The notes: generated by a model from the sequence alone, not told the origin. A stretch of DNA of 64,000 nt from an uncultured Marinobacter sp. (GCF_946886895.1 NZ_CAMPJO010000005.1:186001-250000); one strand, 5' to 3'. Positions 52,750-62,168 are shown, counted from the stretch's first letter. Numbers and translations are program-made.

Positions 52750-54252
52750 ATGAAGCAATCCGAATACCTTCGATACGACGCCACCGCCCTGGCCGACCTC
52801 ATCCGCCGGGGCGAGGTAACGTCCCGGGAAGTATGCGAGGCTGCGATAGAACGGGCAACCCGTGTTAATGATCCATTGAACGCTATCTGCCATCCGCAAT
52901 TTTCCGAAGCCCTCGCCCAGCCCTTCCCTGAACAGTCTCCGTTTGCCGGCGTGCCGCTGTTGCTGAAGGATCTGGCCCAGGAGCAGGCGGGTCACCCCTG
53001 CACCTATGGCAGCCGGGGCTTGCGGGCCAATGTCGCAACCCGGGACTCGGAATTTGTCCTCCGGGCCCGCGAAGGCGGACTGGTGTTTCTGGGCCGGACG
53101 GCGACCCCGGAATTCGGGCTCAAGGCGGTGACAGAATCGACCCTGTGGGGCCCGACCCGCAACCCCTGGAATCCTGACCTGACCCCCGGCGGCTCCAGCG
53201 GTGGCTCCGGTGCCGCCGTGGCGGCGGGCATTGTGCCCATGGCCGGAGCCAACGATGGCGGTGGCTCCATCCGGATTCCAGCCGCCTACAATGGCCTGTT
53301 CGGCCTTAAACCCTCCCGGGGCCGGATTTCCGCCGGCCCCGCCGTGGGTGAGGCCTGGACCGGCGCGTCCACCGACCATGTGGTCAGCCGGACGGTTCGC
53401 GACAGTGCCGCCATGCTCGATGTCCTGAGCGGGCCGGGCTCCGGGGATCCGTTCGTGATTCCGGCCCCCGAGGCGCCCTACGCAGAGCTCATGCAGCGGG
53501 CGCCGGGCAGCCTGAGAATCGGTGTGTTCACCTCCTCACCGTATCAGACCGGGGTAGCGCCGGAGTGCGTGGCGGCGGTTGAGGAAACCGCCAGGATCCT
53601 GGAGAACCTCGGCCATCACGTCGACTATGCCCGTCCGGAATTTGATGGCATGGCCCTGGCCCGCTGTTATCTGGGTCTTTACTTCGGCGAAGTGTCTGCA
53701 CTGATGGACAGGGCCCGGGCGCAATTCGGTGCCAGCGATGCCGACTTTGAGCTGGACACCCGCCTGATCGGGATGCTCGGGCGTACCATGCCGTTGCCGG
53801 ATTATGTGCGCCGCCGCCAGCAGTGGAATGAGTTTGCCCGGGCGCTGGGCGCCTTCTTCAGTGGTTACGATCTGTATCTGTGCCCGACCACCGGCCAGTT
53901 GCCGGCCCGGATTGGTGAACTGGACACGCCCATGCACCTGAAACTGGCCGCCCGGGTAATGCTCTCCCTGAAAGCCGGCGCGCTGGTACACCGCAGCGGC
54001 CAGGTGGATCAGATGGCCCTGGAGAGCCTGGCCCGTACTCCGTTCACCCAATTGGCCAACCTGACCGGCACCCCCGCGATGTCGGTACCCATGCACTGGA
54101 CCGCCAGCGGTTTACCGGTTGGTGTGCAACTGGGGGCGCCGCACGGCGGTGAGGTGGTGCTGCTGCAGCTGGCGGCGCAACTGGAAGAGGCCAATCCCTG
54201 GTTTGGTCATTACGAGCGCCTTGAGCCGGCCATCGGGGCGTCGGGGTTGTGA
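52750..54252 (+). CDS. Amidase (amidase-signature family)
   Basis: A 500-residue serine hydrolase of the amidase-signature family. The Ser-Ser-Lys triad is visible: VPLLLKDL (Lys, about 73), the first Ser in TPGGSSGGSGAAVAAGIVPM (about 140-159), and the nucleophile Ser in NDGGGSIRIPAAY (about 165-177). It cleaves amide bonds of unknown natural substrate; GatA is excluded because gatB and gatC are absent and the sequence fits the general amidase group. A gap of 52 bases separates it from the divergent transglycosylase. Confidence 0.9.
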   Translation: MKQSEYLRYDATALADLIRRGEVTSREVCEAAIERATRVNDPLNAICHPQFSEALAQPFPEQSPFAGVPLLLKDLAQEQAGHPCTYGSRGLRANVATRDSEFVLRAREGGLVFLGRTATPEFGLKAVTESTLWGPTRNPWNPDLTPGGSSGGSGAAVAAGIVPMAGANDGGGSIRIPAAYNGLFGLKPSRGRISAGPAVGEAWTGASTDHVVSRTVRDSAAMLDVLSGPGSGDPFVIPAPEAPYAELMQRAPGSLRIGVFTSSPYQTGVAPECVAAVEETARILENLGHHVDYARPEFDGMALARCYLGLYFGEVSALMDRARAQFGASDADFELDTRLIGMLGRTMPLPDYVRRRQQWNEFARALGAFFSGYDLYLCPTTGQLPARIGELDTPMHLKLAARVMLSLKAGALVHRSGQVDQMALESLARTPFTQLANLTGTPAMSVPMHWTASGLPVGVQLGAPHGGEVVLLQLAAQLEEANPWFGHYERLEPAIGASGL

Positions 54253-54365
54253 TCCGCCGGTGACAACTCCACGTTTATCTTTATGTGCGGAACAGGCTAT
54301 GCTGTCAGTCAGGGAGACCCCTTCTTCCTGGCAGACCCTGATGGCATCGAGGAGGCGAGCGTATT

Positions 54366-54983
54366 ATGAACCAACCGATGGCAATCGACGATCTGGTATC
54401 AGTAGCACAGGCCGAGGCCATGGGGGAGCTTGACGCCCCAATGATGGCCATTGTCCTGTCCAGCGAACAAAGCTATGACTTGCCCATTAACTCTCTGGAA
54501 ACCGATGCCGACAAGGCTCGCTGGGGGCTGATCCTCCGCGCCGCCCGGGAGCATGTGGAGGCGGATGCGGTGGCGGTGCTCTATCCGGCCTGGACCACCA
54601 TCCGACACAAGCAGCCGGATGAAGCCCGGGAACCAGTGAAAGCCCTGGAAGCCGCCGCGGACGACGATGACGATGAGACCAACGGCCCCATCGATACCCT
54701 GTTCGTGCAGCTCCACACCCGGGACCACGTCTACTGGCGTGGGTTTGAGCAGATCCGGGATCCGAAACACCAGCGCATCATCGGCTTTCGTCGCATCAAG
54801 GCGCTGTCCACCGATTACAAACGCGACGAGGCACCGTCCATCGCCGCCTGGCTCAGCACCCTGTTTGAGCCGCTACCGGAGGAAGGTGAGGAGACGGCGG
54901 TTGATCTCGAACTGGCCGACCTGCTGGAAGAGCCGGAGGTGAGCGCGGCGCTCTACCCCCGGCAATTGCGCGCCCTGCATTGA
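54366..54983 (+). CDS. Hypothetical acidic protein
   Basis: A 205-residue soluble protein with an acidic run ADDDDDETNGP near 97-107. Nothing matched a family I know. The N-terminal half (IDDLVSVAQAEAMGELDAPM) looks helical and the second half (LFVQLHTRDHVYWRGFEQIR) beta-rich. GAGGAGGCGAG precedes the ATG. It is not overlapped by another convincing gene and has normal codon use. Confidence 0.6.
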   Translation: MNQPMAIDDLVSVAQAEAMGELDAPMMAIVLSSEQSYDLPINSLETDADKARWGLILRAAREHVEADAVAVLYPAWTTIRHKQPDEAREPVKALEAAADDDDDETNGPIDTLFVQLHTRDHVYWRGFEQIRDPKHQRIIGFRRIKALSTDYKRDEAPSIAAWLSTLFEPLPEEGEETAVDLELADLLEEPEVSAALYPRQLRALH

Positions 54984-55005
54984 ACTGAACGGACTTCGTG
55001 GGCGC

Positions 55006-56136
55006 TCAGAGCACGGGCGCCCGCTGAACCACCCAGTACAGGCTGATGGCGCCCACAGCCAGCAGGGTCATCGGAACCAGACCCCGCTGGTAAACCCGGT
55101 GTCGCCCCAGCAGGTACAGAATCGGGAACCCGAGCACCAGCAACCCCAACTGACCCAGCTCGACGCCAATGTTGAAGCCGGCCAACGCCACCATCAGACC
55201 GGAGAGGCCACTGGTCAGATCGCCCAGCACACTGGCGAACCCGAACCCGTGCACCAGTCCGAAACCGAACGCCAGCTTCCAGGTTTTCCGGCCCAGCACC
55301 GGCCAGGCCACATTCAGTGCCGCCACCGCAATTGAAAGCGCAATCACGGTTTCCACCCAGGCAATTGGCAGGGTGACGATGTCCAGAGCTGCCAGGGCCA
55401 GCGTGACGGAATGGGCTACCGTGAAGGCGGTGACAATGCCGGCCAGCTCCAGCAGCCGGGCACGGAAATCCGCCCCCGAGCCATGGCCAGCCCGGCCTTC
55501 GCGGGTGCCAAGGCTCGCCGGTATCACCAGAACCAGCAGGAACAGGATGTGATCCAGGCCGATCAGTAAGTGCACAATACCCTCGTAGACGAAGGTGGTG
55601 AACACGCTGAAGCGGCTGCCGGCACCGGCGGGTGACAGGTCCAGTACTCGTGCTTCGGGGCTCAGGACGGCCAGCCGTGGCTCGTCGTCGGTGCCGAGGC
55701 TGACCAGCCCCCGGTGCAGGCCATCACGGTCGAACAGCAGGTTGTATTCCAGCGCCGTCGGCGGTTCGCCATCGGGGCAGTGAATGCGGTAGCGAGCTGC
55801 GGCGTAGGTGCCATCGCTGTGGCTGCTGATGCCCCACCTCTGCCCCGCCAGTGAGCAGTCCCCACTGTTGTTGGACAGGTTCAGGGAGGCCTCGACAACC
55901 CGGGTGATATCCGGCCGGGCCTGGCGCAGCTCCTGCCCGGACACCTGGCGATCACCGTTGCGATCCAGCGACACCAGCAGGGCCAGATCGCGCAGTGCCA
56001 CATCCAGGCGAAGTTCCGTGGGCCCGGTGTTCAGATACAGAAAACTGTCACTGGCCTTGTGTGCCATGGCGGCACTGGCCATCAGCGCCATCGTAACCGC
56101 CACTAGCAGGAGGCCGATCGGTTTCAGGCCTGCCAT
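55006..56136 (-). CDS. HupE/UreJ-like membrane protein
   Basis: A 376-residue protein: a signal peptide (residues 1-25, ending AMAHKASDS), a periplasmic part of about 190 residues (LRLDVALRDLALLVSLDRNG, an EF-hand-like DRNGDRQVSG), and a HupE/UreJ_2 membrane domain with about six helices. Conserved His marks are HLLIGLDHILFLL, FTVAHSVTLALAAL and LVHGFGFASVLGDL. HupE and UreJ are nickel or cobalt permeases, but the large exported N-terminal part distinguishes this subfamily, whose role is unknown. It is last in a four-gene operon led by the DUF4331 protein. Confidence 0.82.
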   Translation of the reverse strand: MAGLKPIGLLLVAVTMALMASAAMAHKASDSFLYLNTGPTELRLDVALRDLALLVSLDRNGDRQVSGQELRQARPDITRVVEASLNLSNNSGDCSLAGQRWGISSHSDGTYAAARYRIHCPDGEPPTALEYNLLFDRDGLHRGLVSLGTDDEPRLAVLSPEARVLDLSPAGAGSRFSVFTTFVYEGIVHLLIGLDHILFLLVLVIPASLGTREGRAGHGSGADFRARLLELAGIVTAFTVAHSVTLALAALDIVTLPIAWVETVIALSIAVAALNVAWPVLGRKTWKLAFGFGLVHGFGFASVLGDLTSGLSGLMVALAGFNIGVELGQLGLLVLGFPILYLLGRHRVYQRGLVPMTLLAVGAISLYWVVQRAPVL

Positions 56137-57353
56137 TACCTGACCTCCGGGTAGCGGGCGTCCACCTGCCCATGACGGGTTAACCAGTCCACAACCCGCT
56201 GCAGCTGGTCGTTGTTGTTGGCCGCCAGGGCGGCCCTGAGTGCGAGCCGGGTATCCAGGGGCTCCCGCTGGCTTTGCCAGTTTTTCATGGCAAATTCGAG
56301 GGCGACTTCGGGGCGCTGTTCGACATCCAGCTGAAATCGGGCAAAATCCCGCTTGTGCAGCATCGCACCGCGCCACTGGGCTTCGGCGAACCGCTGTCGT
56401 AATTGCTGGTTCAGTGCGCTGGCTTCGGGGTGTGCCATGCGGTTCATGGCAATCGCCCGGATCACTGCCAGGGTGTCGACGGCGTCGTAGCCCCGGGTGA
56501 GAGCCAGTACGGTCTCAAGGTTGCCTTGTTCCAGATGCCAGTCTGCTAACTGAGCGCGGATATAGAGGTCATCCGGGTTGCCCGAGAGAACGTTCTGCCA
56601 GTGCGTCGGGGCGCTGCCGAGGCCTTCCTGGGCAGCGATATCGCCGAGGGTACCCTCGGCCCAGAGCCGGCTGGTCGGGTCGGTGGTGCCGGCCGTAGCG
56701 GCTTTGTTCACCTGACGCTTCAAGGCCCGGTAGGCCTGCTCCGCATTCCCGGTTCTGGCGGATACCAGCGCCTGGCAGCTTTCGGCAATCAAACCCGGAT
56801 ACGCAGATTGCAACGCCTGGCAATGGTGCCGGGCCTCTGCATACCGGCCCTGAACCAGTTCCAGGTTAGCCAGGGTGAGCCTGGCCTGGATCTGCTGGCG
56901 ACGGTCGGGGGTGCCGGACAGGACCTGATCAAGATCTGCGCGGGCGCTGTCAAACTGATGCAGGCTTTGCCGGAGGGTGGCCCGCAAAACAAGAAGCCGG
57001 TTGGTCAGTTGGTCATTCGGCCATTGCCCGATAAGCGACTGGGCGTAGCCCAGATATCGGGGGTCACCGCTGGTTCGGGCCTGGGTAATCAGGGTTTGCA
57101 ATGTGTCGGCAGTGCGCTCCGGGGTGGTCCGTTCCGGCAATGGGTCTGGTGCGGACGCCGGCAACTCGGCAAGCATCCGGTCATCCTGAAAGTCGGTGTT
57201 GATCGGCTCCGGGGCAGCCTGCAATTGCCAGGGCAGCATGAATGCCAGTGCGAGCGGACGCCAAAAAACCCTGCCCCGAAGGGCAGGGACAGAAGAGGCC
57301 GGCCCCGGACAACGGCGGGGCCGGCTCTGACTCCTCTTACTGAAGCAGGTCAT
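56136..57353 (-). CDS. TPR-like protein of the DUF4331 operon
   Basis: A 405-residue protein with a signal-like N-terminus (FWRPLALAFMLPWQLQAA) and repeated helical hairpins. Repeats such as RLLVLRATLRQSLHQFDSAR and ARLTLANLELVQGRYAEARH have TPR spacing (about residues 110-330). It likely scaffolds other envelope proteins. The start at 57353 is preferred over 57380, and the gene overlaps the lipoprotein stop. Its stop overlaps the HupE-like start (TAATG). Confidence 0.72.
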   Translation of the reverse strand: MTCFSKRSQSRPRRCPGPASSVPALRGRVFWRPLALAFMLPWQLQAAPEPINTDFQDDRMLAELPASAPDPLPERTTPERTADTLQTLITQARTSGDPRYLGYAQSLIGQWPNDQLTNRLLVLRATLRQSLHQFDSARADLDQVLSGTPDRRQQIQARLTLANLELVQGRYAEARHHCQALQSAYPGLIAESCQALVSARTGNAEQAYRALKRQVNKAATAGTTDPTSRLWAEGTLGDIAAQEGLGSAPTHWQNVLSGNPDDLYIRAQLADWHLEQGNLETVLALTRGYDAVDTLAVIRAIAMNRMAHPEASALNQQLRQRFAEAQWRGAMLHKRDFARFQLDVEQRPEVALEFAMKNWQSQREPLDTRLALRAALAANNNDQLQRVVDWLTRHGQVDARYPEVR

Positions 57354-57573
57354 CGAATGCCTGCGGGTTGTTCTGGTCATTGAAGCTCAGGTCAACGTTA
57401 TTGACGCTTGCCGGAGCGGCGGTAGCGCTGGTGCGGTCGAACTGGGTTTTCACAAAGGCGGTGAAGTCCACCGCCGGATCGGGCTGACTGCCATTGTTGT
57501 TCGAGCCGTTGAAACAGCCGCCGAGCAGCAATGTCGCGGCACCGAGTGCCGTGATTTTTGCGATAGCAGACAT
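57337..57573 (-). CDS. Small lipoprotein of the DUF4331 operon
   Basis: A 78-residue lipoprotein: MSAIAKITALGAATLLLGGC with the lipobox LGGC (Cys20), followed by an Asn/Gly linker and a short acidic tail. No family was recognised. It sits 12 bases after the DUF4331 gene and overlaps the TPR gene. Perhaps it anchors or partners the DUF4331 protein. Confidence 0.75.
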   Translation of the reverse strand: MSAIAKITALGAATLLLGGCFNGSNNNGSQPDPAVDFTAFVKTQFDRTSATAAPASVNNVDLSFNDQNNPQAFDDLLQ

Positions 57574-57585
57574 GGCGGTTTGCTC

Positions 57586-59070
57586 CTAGTCGTTGGGTGA
57601 GCCGGCGATGGGGGTAGCCAGATACGGGAAGACCTCATAGTCCGCCGGCAAGGTGGCCGGATCTGCCGCCAGTTGAACTCCGTCGGTATACGCCAGGCTG
57701 CCATCCGGCGCGTCGGCGGGATCGGCCAGCACGCCCATGGCGACCCGAAGGGCAATATCGACGGTGTCGTCATAGGGCCGTCGGCCATTGGGGAAGCCGG
57801 CGTCATCGCCGCCGAGTACGCCCAGATCCGACTGACTATCCAACGGGGTCGGTGCCACCGCCGGGGTCATGCGCAGCATTTCCGATGCGGTCACACCTTC
57901 GGGCATGTTGACACCTGGAATGCCGGTCAGGAAAGCAGTCACCAGGTCATTGCGTGGAAAATTGTTGGGCGCGGTGACGCCGAACAGAATCTCCAGCAGT
58001 TCCGGCAAGGTCGGGTGAGTGACGTAGGTGGCAAACTGGCCGTCGTCCTTCGGCTCGCTGGCGTTAAACCGGTCCTTGTCTTTCAGGCCGATCACGACTT
58101 CATTGACCAGGGGCATGCCCAGACGGGACACCTGGGTGTAGGCGCCGCCTTCGACAGTGGCGCCCTTGCCGGTCGCCGTTGGCGCAGGGTTGATTATGCG
58201 GGCCTGGCGGACGCTGGCGGTGGTCCAGGCGCCGATCACCGGTTGACCATTGGAGTTCATGGCGGTGCCGGTCAGGCACTCGGTGGGCACTTCCAGGGCG
58301 AAGGAGGTGACGTTCTTGTCAGCCAGGTCGCCGGGGCCTTCGGCGTCGCGGGCCCCAACTGGGTTGGTGTTTACCAGATCGAAAATCTCACCCAGGTTCA
58401 CCGCGAAGGCTTCCTTGCGCTGGCCGACAAACACCCGGCCATTGGTGCCGCAGCCCGGCAGGGCGATCTCGAAAACGTGCTGGCTGGCGTAGCTGGCATA
58501 GTCTCCGAACGACTTGATGCCGATGTTGTCCAGCGGCTTTTCAAAGGTTTCCATGCCGGTGTCGACATTCATCGCGGCCTGGGCTGTGCCGGTGCGACGG
58601 TCACCCTCAACCACGGTGACGGTGTAGTCCTGTTGCAGTTGGACATTGCCATCCACGGTGGCATCGCCGATATTTTTGAGCGGTACCGACACCATCTGCT
58701 GGTTGCCATCCGGGCCAACCGCCAACTGGATGTCATTCAGCGTGTCTTCAAACCGGAACTGGAAGGTCAGATCCTCGACCGCATCACCATCGTTGTCCAC
58801 GTGGATTTCGTAGAGAGCGTCGTCGTCCAGATCGAAATAGTTCGGGCCACCGTAGGCGTCCTGCAGTGGCAGGTAGTTGGCGATCAGGGTCACGAAACCT
58901 TCACGGCCGGTCTCGTAACTGCGGAACATGTAAAAGTCGGTACCGTCGACTTTCGGCATTTCAGTGATAAAAGGCGCTTCCCGGTGACTGGAGGCGTGGC
59001 CCAGGCCGGCAGAGAGGCAGAAGCCGGCGACCGCAACTGCGAGGCCGGAGCGTTTCAGGATAGTATTCAT
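57586..59070 (-). CDS. DUF4331 family exported protein
   Basis: A 494-residue secreted protein with a signal peptide (residues 1-26, cut after GLGHA) and the DUF4331 fold: SSHREAPFITEMPKVDGTDF begins the mature protein, then FRSYETGREGFVTLIANYLP. DNDGDAVEDLTFQFRFED looks like a calcium loop. The family is common in marine and soil bacteria, and its function is not known to me. It heads a four-gene operon and is divergent from an ECF sigma gene, with matching promoter motifs on both sides of the spacer. Confidence 0.88.
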   Translation of the reverse strand: MNTILKRSGLAVAVAGFCLSAGLGHASSHREAPFITEMPKVDGTDFYMFRSYETGREGFVTLIANYLPLQDAYGGPNYFDLDDDALYEIHVDNDGDAVEDLTFQFRFEDTLNDIQLAVGPDGNQQMVSVPLKNIGDATVDGNVQLQQDYTVTVVEGDRRTGTAQAAMNVDTGMETFEKPLDNIGIKSFGDYASYASQHVFEIALPGCGTNGRVFVGQRKEAFAVNLGEIFDLVNTNPVGARDAEGPGDLADKNVTSFALEVPTECLTGTAMNSNGQPVIGAWTTASVRQARIINPAPTATGKGATVEGGAYTQVSRLGMPLVNEVVIGLKDKDRFNASEPKDDGQFATYVTHPTLPELLEILFGVTAPNNFPRNDLVTAFLTGIPGVNMPEGVTASEMLRMTPAVAPTPLDSQSDLGVLGGDDAGFPNGRRPYDDTVDIALRVAMGVLADPADAPDGSLAYTDGVQLAADPATLPADYEVFPYLATPIAGSPND

Positions 59071-59107
59071 TCCGTATTCCTCTTCTTATGTGGATGTTGC
59101 ACAGGAG

Positions 59108-59135
59108 GTAACGGATGCCCGGACGCGAAAGATGC
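59108..59135 (-). promoter_or_regulatory. Putative ECF promoter of the DUF4331 operon
   Basis: On the minus strand GCATCT (59135-59130), 16 bases, CGTTAC (59113-59108). The divergent promoter of the sigma gene has GCATCC-N16-CGTAGT, the same spacing and nearly the same blocks. SigK-type ECF promoters have a CATCC -35 element, which fits an RskA-type partner. Confidence 0.55.
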
Positions 59136-59172
59136 ACTCGCAAACAAAAAAAATCATACTTCGGCTATGAGT

Positions 59173-59200
59173 GCATCCCCGGACGCTGACTCTTCGTAGT
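59173..59200 (+). promoter_or_regulatory. Putative ECF autoregulatory promoter
   Basis: GCATCC (59173-59178), 16 bases, CGTAGT (59195-59200), 38 bases before the sigma ATG. The blocks and spacing match the divergent site at 59108-59135. An inverted repeat GATGCACTC/GAGTGCATC (about 59131-59139 and 59169-59177) overlaps both -35 elements. Confidence 0.55.
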
Positions 59201-59238
59201 ATTCGGTATGGGCATAAAACAGAACAACAGGAGAGGTT

Positions 59239-59796
59239 ATGGCGTCCAGTGATGTGAGCCAGGATGATTTGATGCGTCTGTTATTGTCGGTCGCCCGGCA
59301 GGATCGGCAAGCGTTCCAGTTGCTCTATGGGCAGATCGCTGCGCGCATGTTTGGCCTGTGCCTGAAACTGGCGGGCCAGCGGGAACTGGCGGAGGAGGCG
59401 TTGCAGGAAACCTTCATCCAGATCTGGCACCACGCCGGCGAATATCACAGTGACCGGGGCACCCCTTTGGGCTGGATGATGACCATTGCCCGTTATCGGA
59501 CCCTGGATCTGATGCGATCGAGAAAGGTCCGGCAAACCGCTGGCGACGAGCATCTGGAACAGGTGGAAGATCAGCGCGCCGGCCCCCTTGATCATTCCTT
59601 GCGCAATGCGGGGTCGGCCCGGTTGACGGGGTGCCTGGAGGAACTGAGCGACGTACAGCGGGACAGCATTCTGCTCTCCTATTACCGGGGATTGACCCAC
59701 GATGAACTGGCCGAGATTCTGAGTTCGCCGATCGGAACCGTAAAGAGCTGGATCCGTCGGGGTCTGATGGCGTTGAAGAGGTGCCTTGAGCGATGA
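59239..59796 (+). CDS. ECF-type sigma factor (SigK/RskA group)
   Basis: A 185-residue sigma-70 family protein. Region 2: FQLLYGQIAARMFGLCLKLA, EEALQETFIQIW and GWMMTIARYRTLDLMR. Region 4: RDSILLSYYRGLTHDELAEI and SPIGTVKSWIRRGLMALKRC. It overlaps the anti-sigma gene start by 4 bases. The partner is a membrane RskA-like anti-sigma, so this pair probably responds to an envelope signal. The divergent DUF4331 operon is its likely target. Confidence 0.92.
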   Translation: MASSDVSQDDLMRLLLSVARQDRQAFQLLYGQIAARMFGLCLKLAGQRELAEEALQETFIQIWHHAGEYHSDRGTPLGWMMTIARYRTLDLMRSRKVRQTAGDEHLEQVEDQRAGPLDHSLRNAGSARLTGCLEELSDVQRDSILLSYYRGLTHDELAEILSSPIGTVKSWIRRGLMALKRCLER

Positions 59797-60494
59797 AAAA
59801 GACACCGGAACGAATCGAAGTACTGGCCGCCGAATACGTGCTGGGCTCTCTGAAGGGTCCTGCCCGCCGCCGGTTTGAGCGTTGGATGATGGAGTCGGGC
59901 CGGGTCCGGCAGGAAGTCTGGTTCTGGGAGGAGAAGTTGGGGCAACTATCCAATGAGGTGCAGCCGGAAACACCGCCACCCGCTGTCTGGACCGCCATTG
60001 AGCACAGGCTGTGGCCAGCGACCCGCTCATCGGATACCCGCCAGGAGCGGGGTTTGCGTTGGTTATGGCCGGGCTGGAGTCTGGCGGCAACGGCCGCTGC
60101 GGTGCTGTTTGCGGTTTTGCTGGTGCAGCAGCCGGCCCCGGGGCCCGGCGGCGCCCGACTGTCCGGGGCCATCGTGCAGGCCAATGTCAGTGATCCGCTC
60201 TGGCTGGTCAGCGAGTCGGGCACCGATAACCTGCTGAAACTGCGGTCCGTGGCTGCGCATGCCGCAGGCGTGGGCAAGGACTATGAGCTTTGGATTGTGC
60301 CGGAGAACGGGCAGCCCCTGTCACTGGGTGTGATCCCGGCTGGCGGCGTGCACCAGGTGACGCTGACCGACACGGCCCGCCAGGCACTGGCCAGCAGCCG
60401 GACCCTGGCGATCAGCCTGGAGCCCCGGGGCGGCTCGCCCACCGGGGCCCCGACCGGCCCGATCCTGCACGTCACCAAACTCTATGAGTTGTAG
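59793..60494 (+). CDS. RskA-like membrane anti-sigma factor
   Basis: A 233-residue protein. The N-terminal part (AAEYVLGSLKGPARRRFERW, about 12-31) is the anti-sigma domain, a single membrane helix follows (WSLAATAAAVLFAVLLVQQ, about 94-112), and the periplasmic part (DYELWIVPENGQPLSLGVIP, about 160-180) is the RskA C-terminal fold. No zinc-binding HXXXCXXC motif is present. It is coupled to the sigma gene by ATGA overlap. It should hold the sigma factor at the membrane until a periplasmic signal releases it. Confidence 0.9.
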   Translation: MKKTPERIEVLAAEYVLGSLKGPARRRFERWMMESGRVRQEVWFWEEKLGQLSNEVQPETPPPAVWTAIEHRLWPATRSSDTRQERGLRWLWPGWSLAATAAAVLFAVLLVQQPAPGPGGARLSGAIVQANVSDPLWLVSESGTDNLLKLRSVAAHAAGVGKDYELWIVPENGQPLSLGVIPAGGVHQVTLTDTARQALASSRTLAISLEPRGGSPTGAPTGPILHVTKLYEL

Positions 60495-60496
60495 CG

Positions 60497-61936
60497 TCAA
60501 CCCTGGTGACTGGCGATCAGGGTGAGGCACAGCTGGGCGTTCTGGATAAAGTGCCCGAACGCCCGCAGCTGTTGCTCAGAGGGTACGTAGTCGCCTGCGG
60601 CGTTGTCGGCGTAGAACAGTCCCACCAGCCGGCCATTGGCCTTGAGCGGGCCAATCAGTGCCGGCACACGGCCGAGCCAGCGGTCGTAATCGACGCCTTC
60701 GCTGGCCTTGCCGGGCTGGTAGATGGAGCAACTGGCATGAGGTAACAGGCTGCCCAGGGGGCCGGTACCGTCCTTTCGGATGATGAACTTATCGCGCCAT
60801 TCGTCGGTACCCCGGCCGCCCAGTTTTCGGGGGGTCAGGGTATTGCCGGTCCGGTCGCTCATCAGCAACGCCACCCGTTGCATGCCGATGGCCCGGTGAA
60901 TGCCTTCGATCACCAGTTGGCAGACTTCGTTGATGTCCGGCCGTTCCGCCAGGCTGTGGGTGAGGTCCCGGAGAATGTGCAGTTGCAGCTCCGCGTCCAT
61001 ATCCGGTGCCCTGGCGGCGCTGTCCGCCGGGCTGTCCTCGTTGCCGGGCATCAGCGCGGTCACCTGAGGGATACCCAGAGAGACCGCCACCCGGGTGGCT
61101 TCGGAGGCATTGACCTTGAGCTGGTCCCGGATCACGGCCGGCGTCTCACCGGTGTCTTTGGCCAGACTTTCCAGAACCTTGTCCATCTCGGCGCCGCGCC
61201 AGCCCTTTTCGGATAACCGAGCCATTTCCACCGAGTGACGCACCAGGCTGGCCGCCGGCGAGTTGGCCTGCCCCGGGGCCACCACATCGCGAATAAACGG
61301 GCCCAGCGACCAGGCCTCCACCAGGCCCCGGGTGATTTCCGGGAAGGTGGTGTGCAGTACGGTCTTCTGGGCCTCCGCGGGCGGCTCGTCCAACCGTAGT
61401 CGCTGCTCCAGTTCGGTCGCCTGTTCGGTCTCGCAGGACCAGAACGCCAGCTCGCCGATGTTCATCAGCAGCGCGCCGATAAACACTTCTTCAAGAGCCG
61501 TCTCGTTCCGTTTGGGCATCAGGCAGCGGGCCTGTACCGCCGCATGAATGGCCCGGGCCAGGCAGCGCAGCAGATGAGGCCGGTCATTGCGCTTGAGCAG
61601 GGAATCGACAATCAGCGACGAGATGGCCATGGATTTCACGGCGTCAAAGCCGATCAGCGTGATGGCCCGGCTGACCGTACTCACCTGGGTGCGGGTCTGG
61701 TTGTAGAACACCGTATTGGACAGCCGCAGCACCTGGGAGGTGAGCTGGGCGTCGTTCAGGATGACATTGGCCAGTTCATTCACCGTGCTGTTGCGATTGT
61801 CCGCCAGCTCATCGATACGGCGCAGGGTGTTGGCCAGTACCGGCAATTCCACTTTGCTGAGATAGGTGACCCAAGCCTGGGTCGAATTCATGCGGGAAGG
61901 CGGTGAATCGTTATTTTTGGTCACATGTTTGGTCAC
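60497..61936 (-). CDS. HDOD and GAF domain signalling protein
   Basis: A 479-residue soluble protein with an HDOD domain (about residues 20-225: LPVLANTLRRIDELADNRNS, SQVLRLSNTVFYN, RAITLIGFDAVKSMAISSLI, FIGALLMNIGELAFW) and a GAF-like domain at the C-terminus (about 320-470: EGIHRAIGMQRVALLMSDRT, SIYQPGKASEGVDYDRWLG). HDOD proteins act in signalling linked to motility, cyclic di-GMP and stress; enzyme activity is not expected. The GTG start at 61936 is preferred because GAGAGAC lies upstream, whereas the ATG at 61891 has no ribosome site. Confidence 0.85.
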   Translation of the reverse strand: MTKHVTKNNDSPPSRMNSTQAWVTYLSKVELPVLANTLRRIDELADNRNSTVNELANVILNDAQLTSQVLRLSNTVFYNQTRTQVSTVSRAITLIGFDAVKSMAISSLIVDSLLKRNDRPHLLRCLARAIHAAVQARCLMPKRNETALEEVFIGALLMNIGELAFWSCETEQATELEQRLRLDEPPAEAQKTVLHTTFPEITRGLVEAWSLGPFIRDVVAPGQANSPAASLVRHSVEMARLSEKGWRGAEMDKVLESLAKDTGETPAVIRDQLKVNASEATRVAVSLGIPQVTALMPGNEDSPADSAARAPDMDAELQLHILRDLTHSLAERPDINEVCQLVIEGIHRAIGMQRVALLMSDRTGNTLTPRKLGGRGTDEWRDKFIIRKDGTGPLGSLLPHASCSIYQPGKASEGVDYDRWLGRVPALIGPLKANGRLVGLFYADNAAGDYVPSEQQLRAFGHFIQNAQLCLTLIASHQG

Positions 61937-62168
61937 TATGAAAAGTCTCTCAAAGGTCTCTCCAGGGTCTTCCGGAGGCGTCTGGCCAGCACCACCCAAC
62001 AGGGAACGTTTTTTTGATATCCAAGTTTAGTCCAGGGGCACCGTCGGTGTCAGGTAACGGTTTGTGTAAGTGCATGTACCCACGCGCGACAGGCCAGGCG
62101 GGTTCGGGTTTGCCGGTGGAATAGGCTATAATCGCCGGTTTTAACGCTGCACCCACAAGGCGCTGACC

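Noticed and set aside
52750..54252. Amidase as GatA of the tRNA amidotransferase
   Set aside because: No gatB or gatC nearby and the surrounding sequence fits the general amidase group.
57673..59199. A 508-codon open frame on the plus strand opposite the DUF4331 gene
   Set aside because: Shadow of the signal-peptide-bearing DUF4331 gene; its protein shows no domain or ribosome site.
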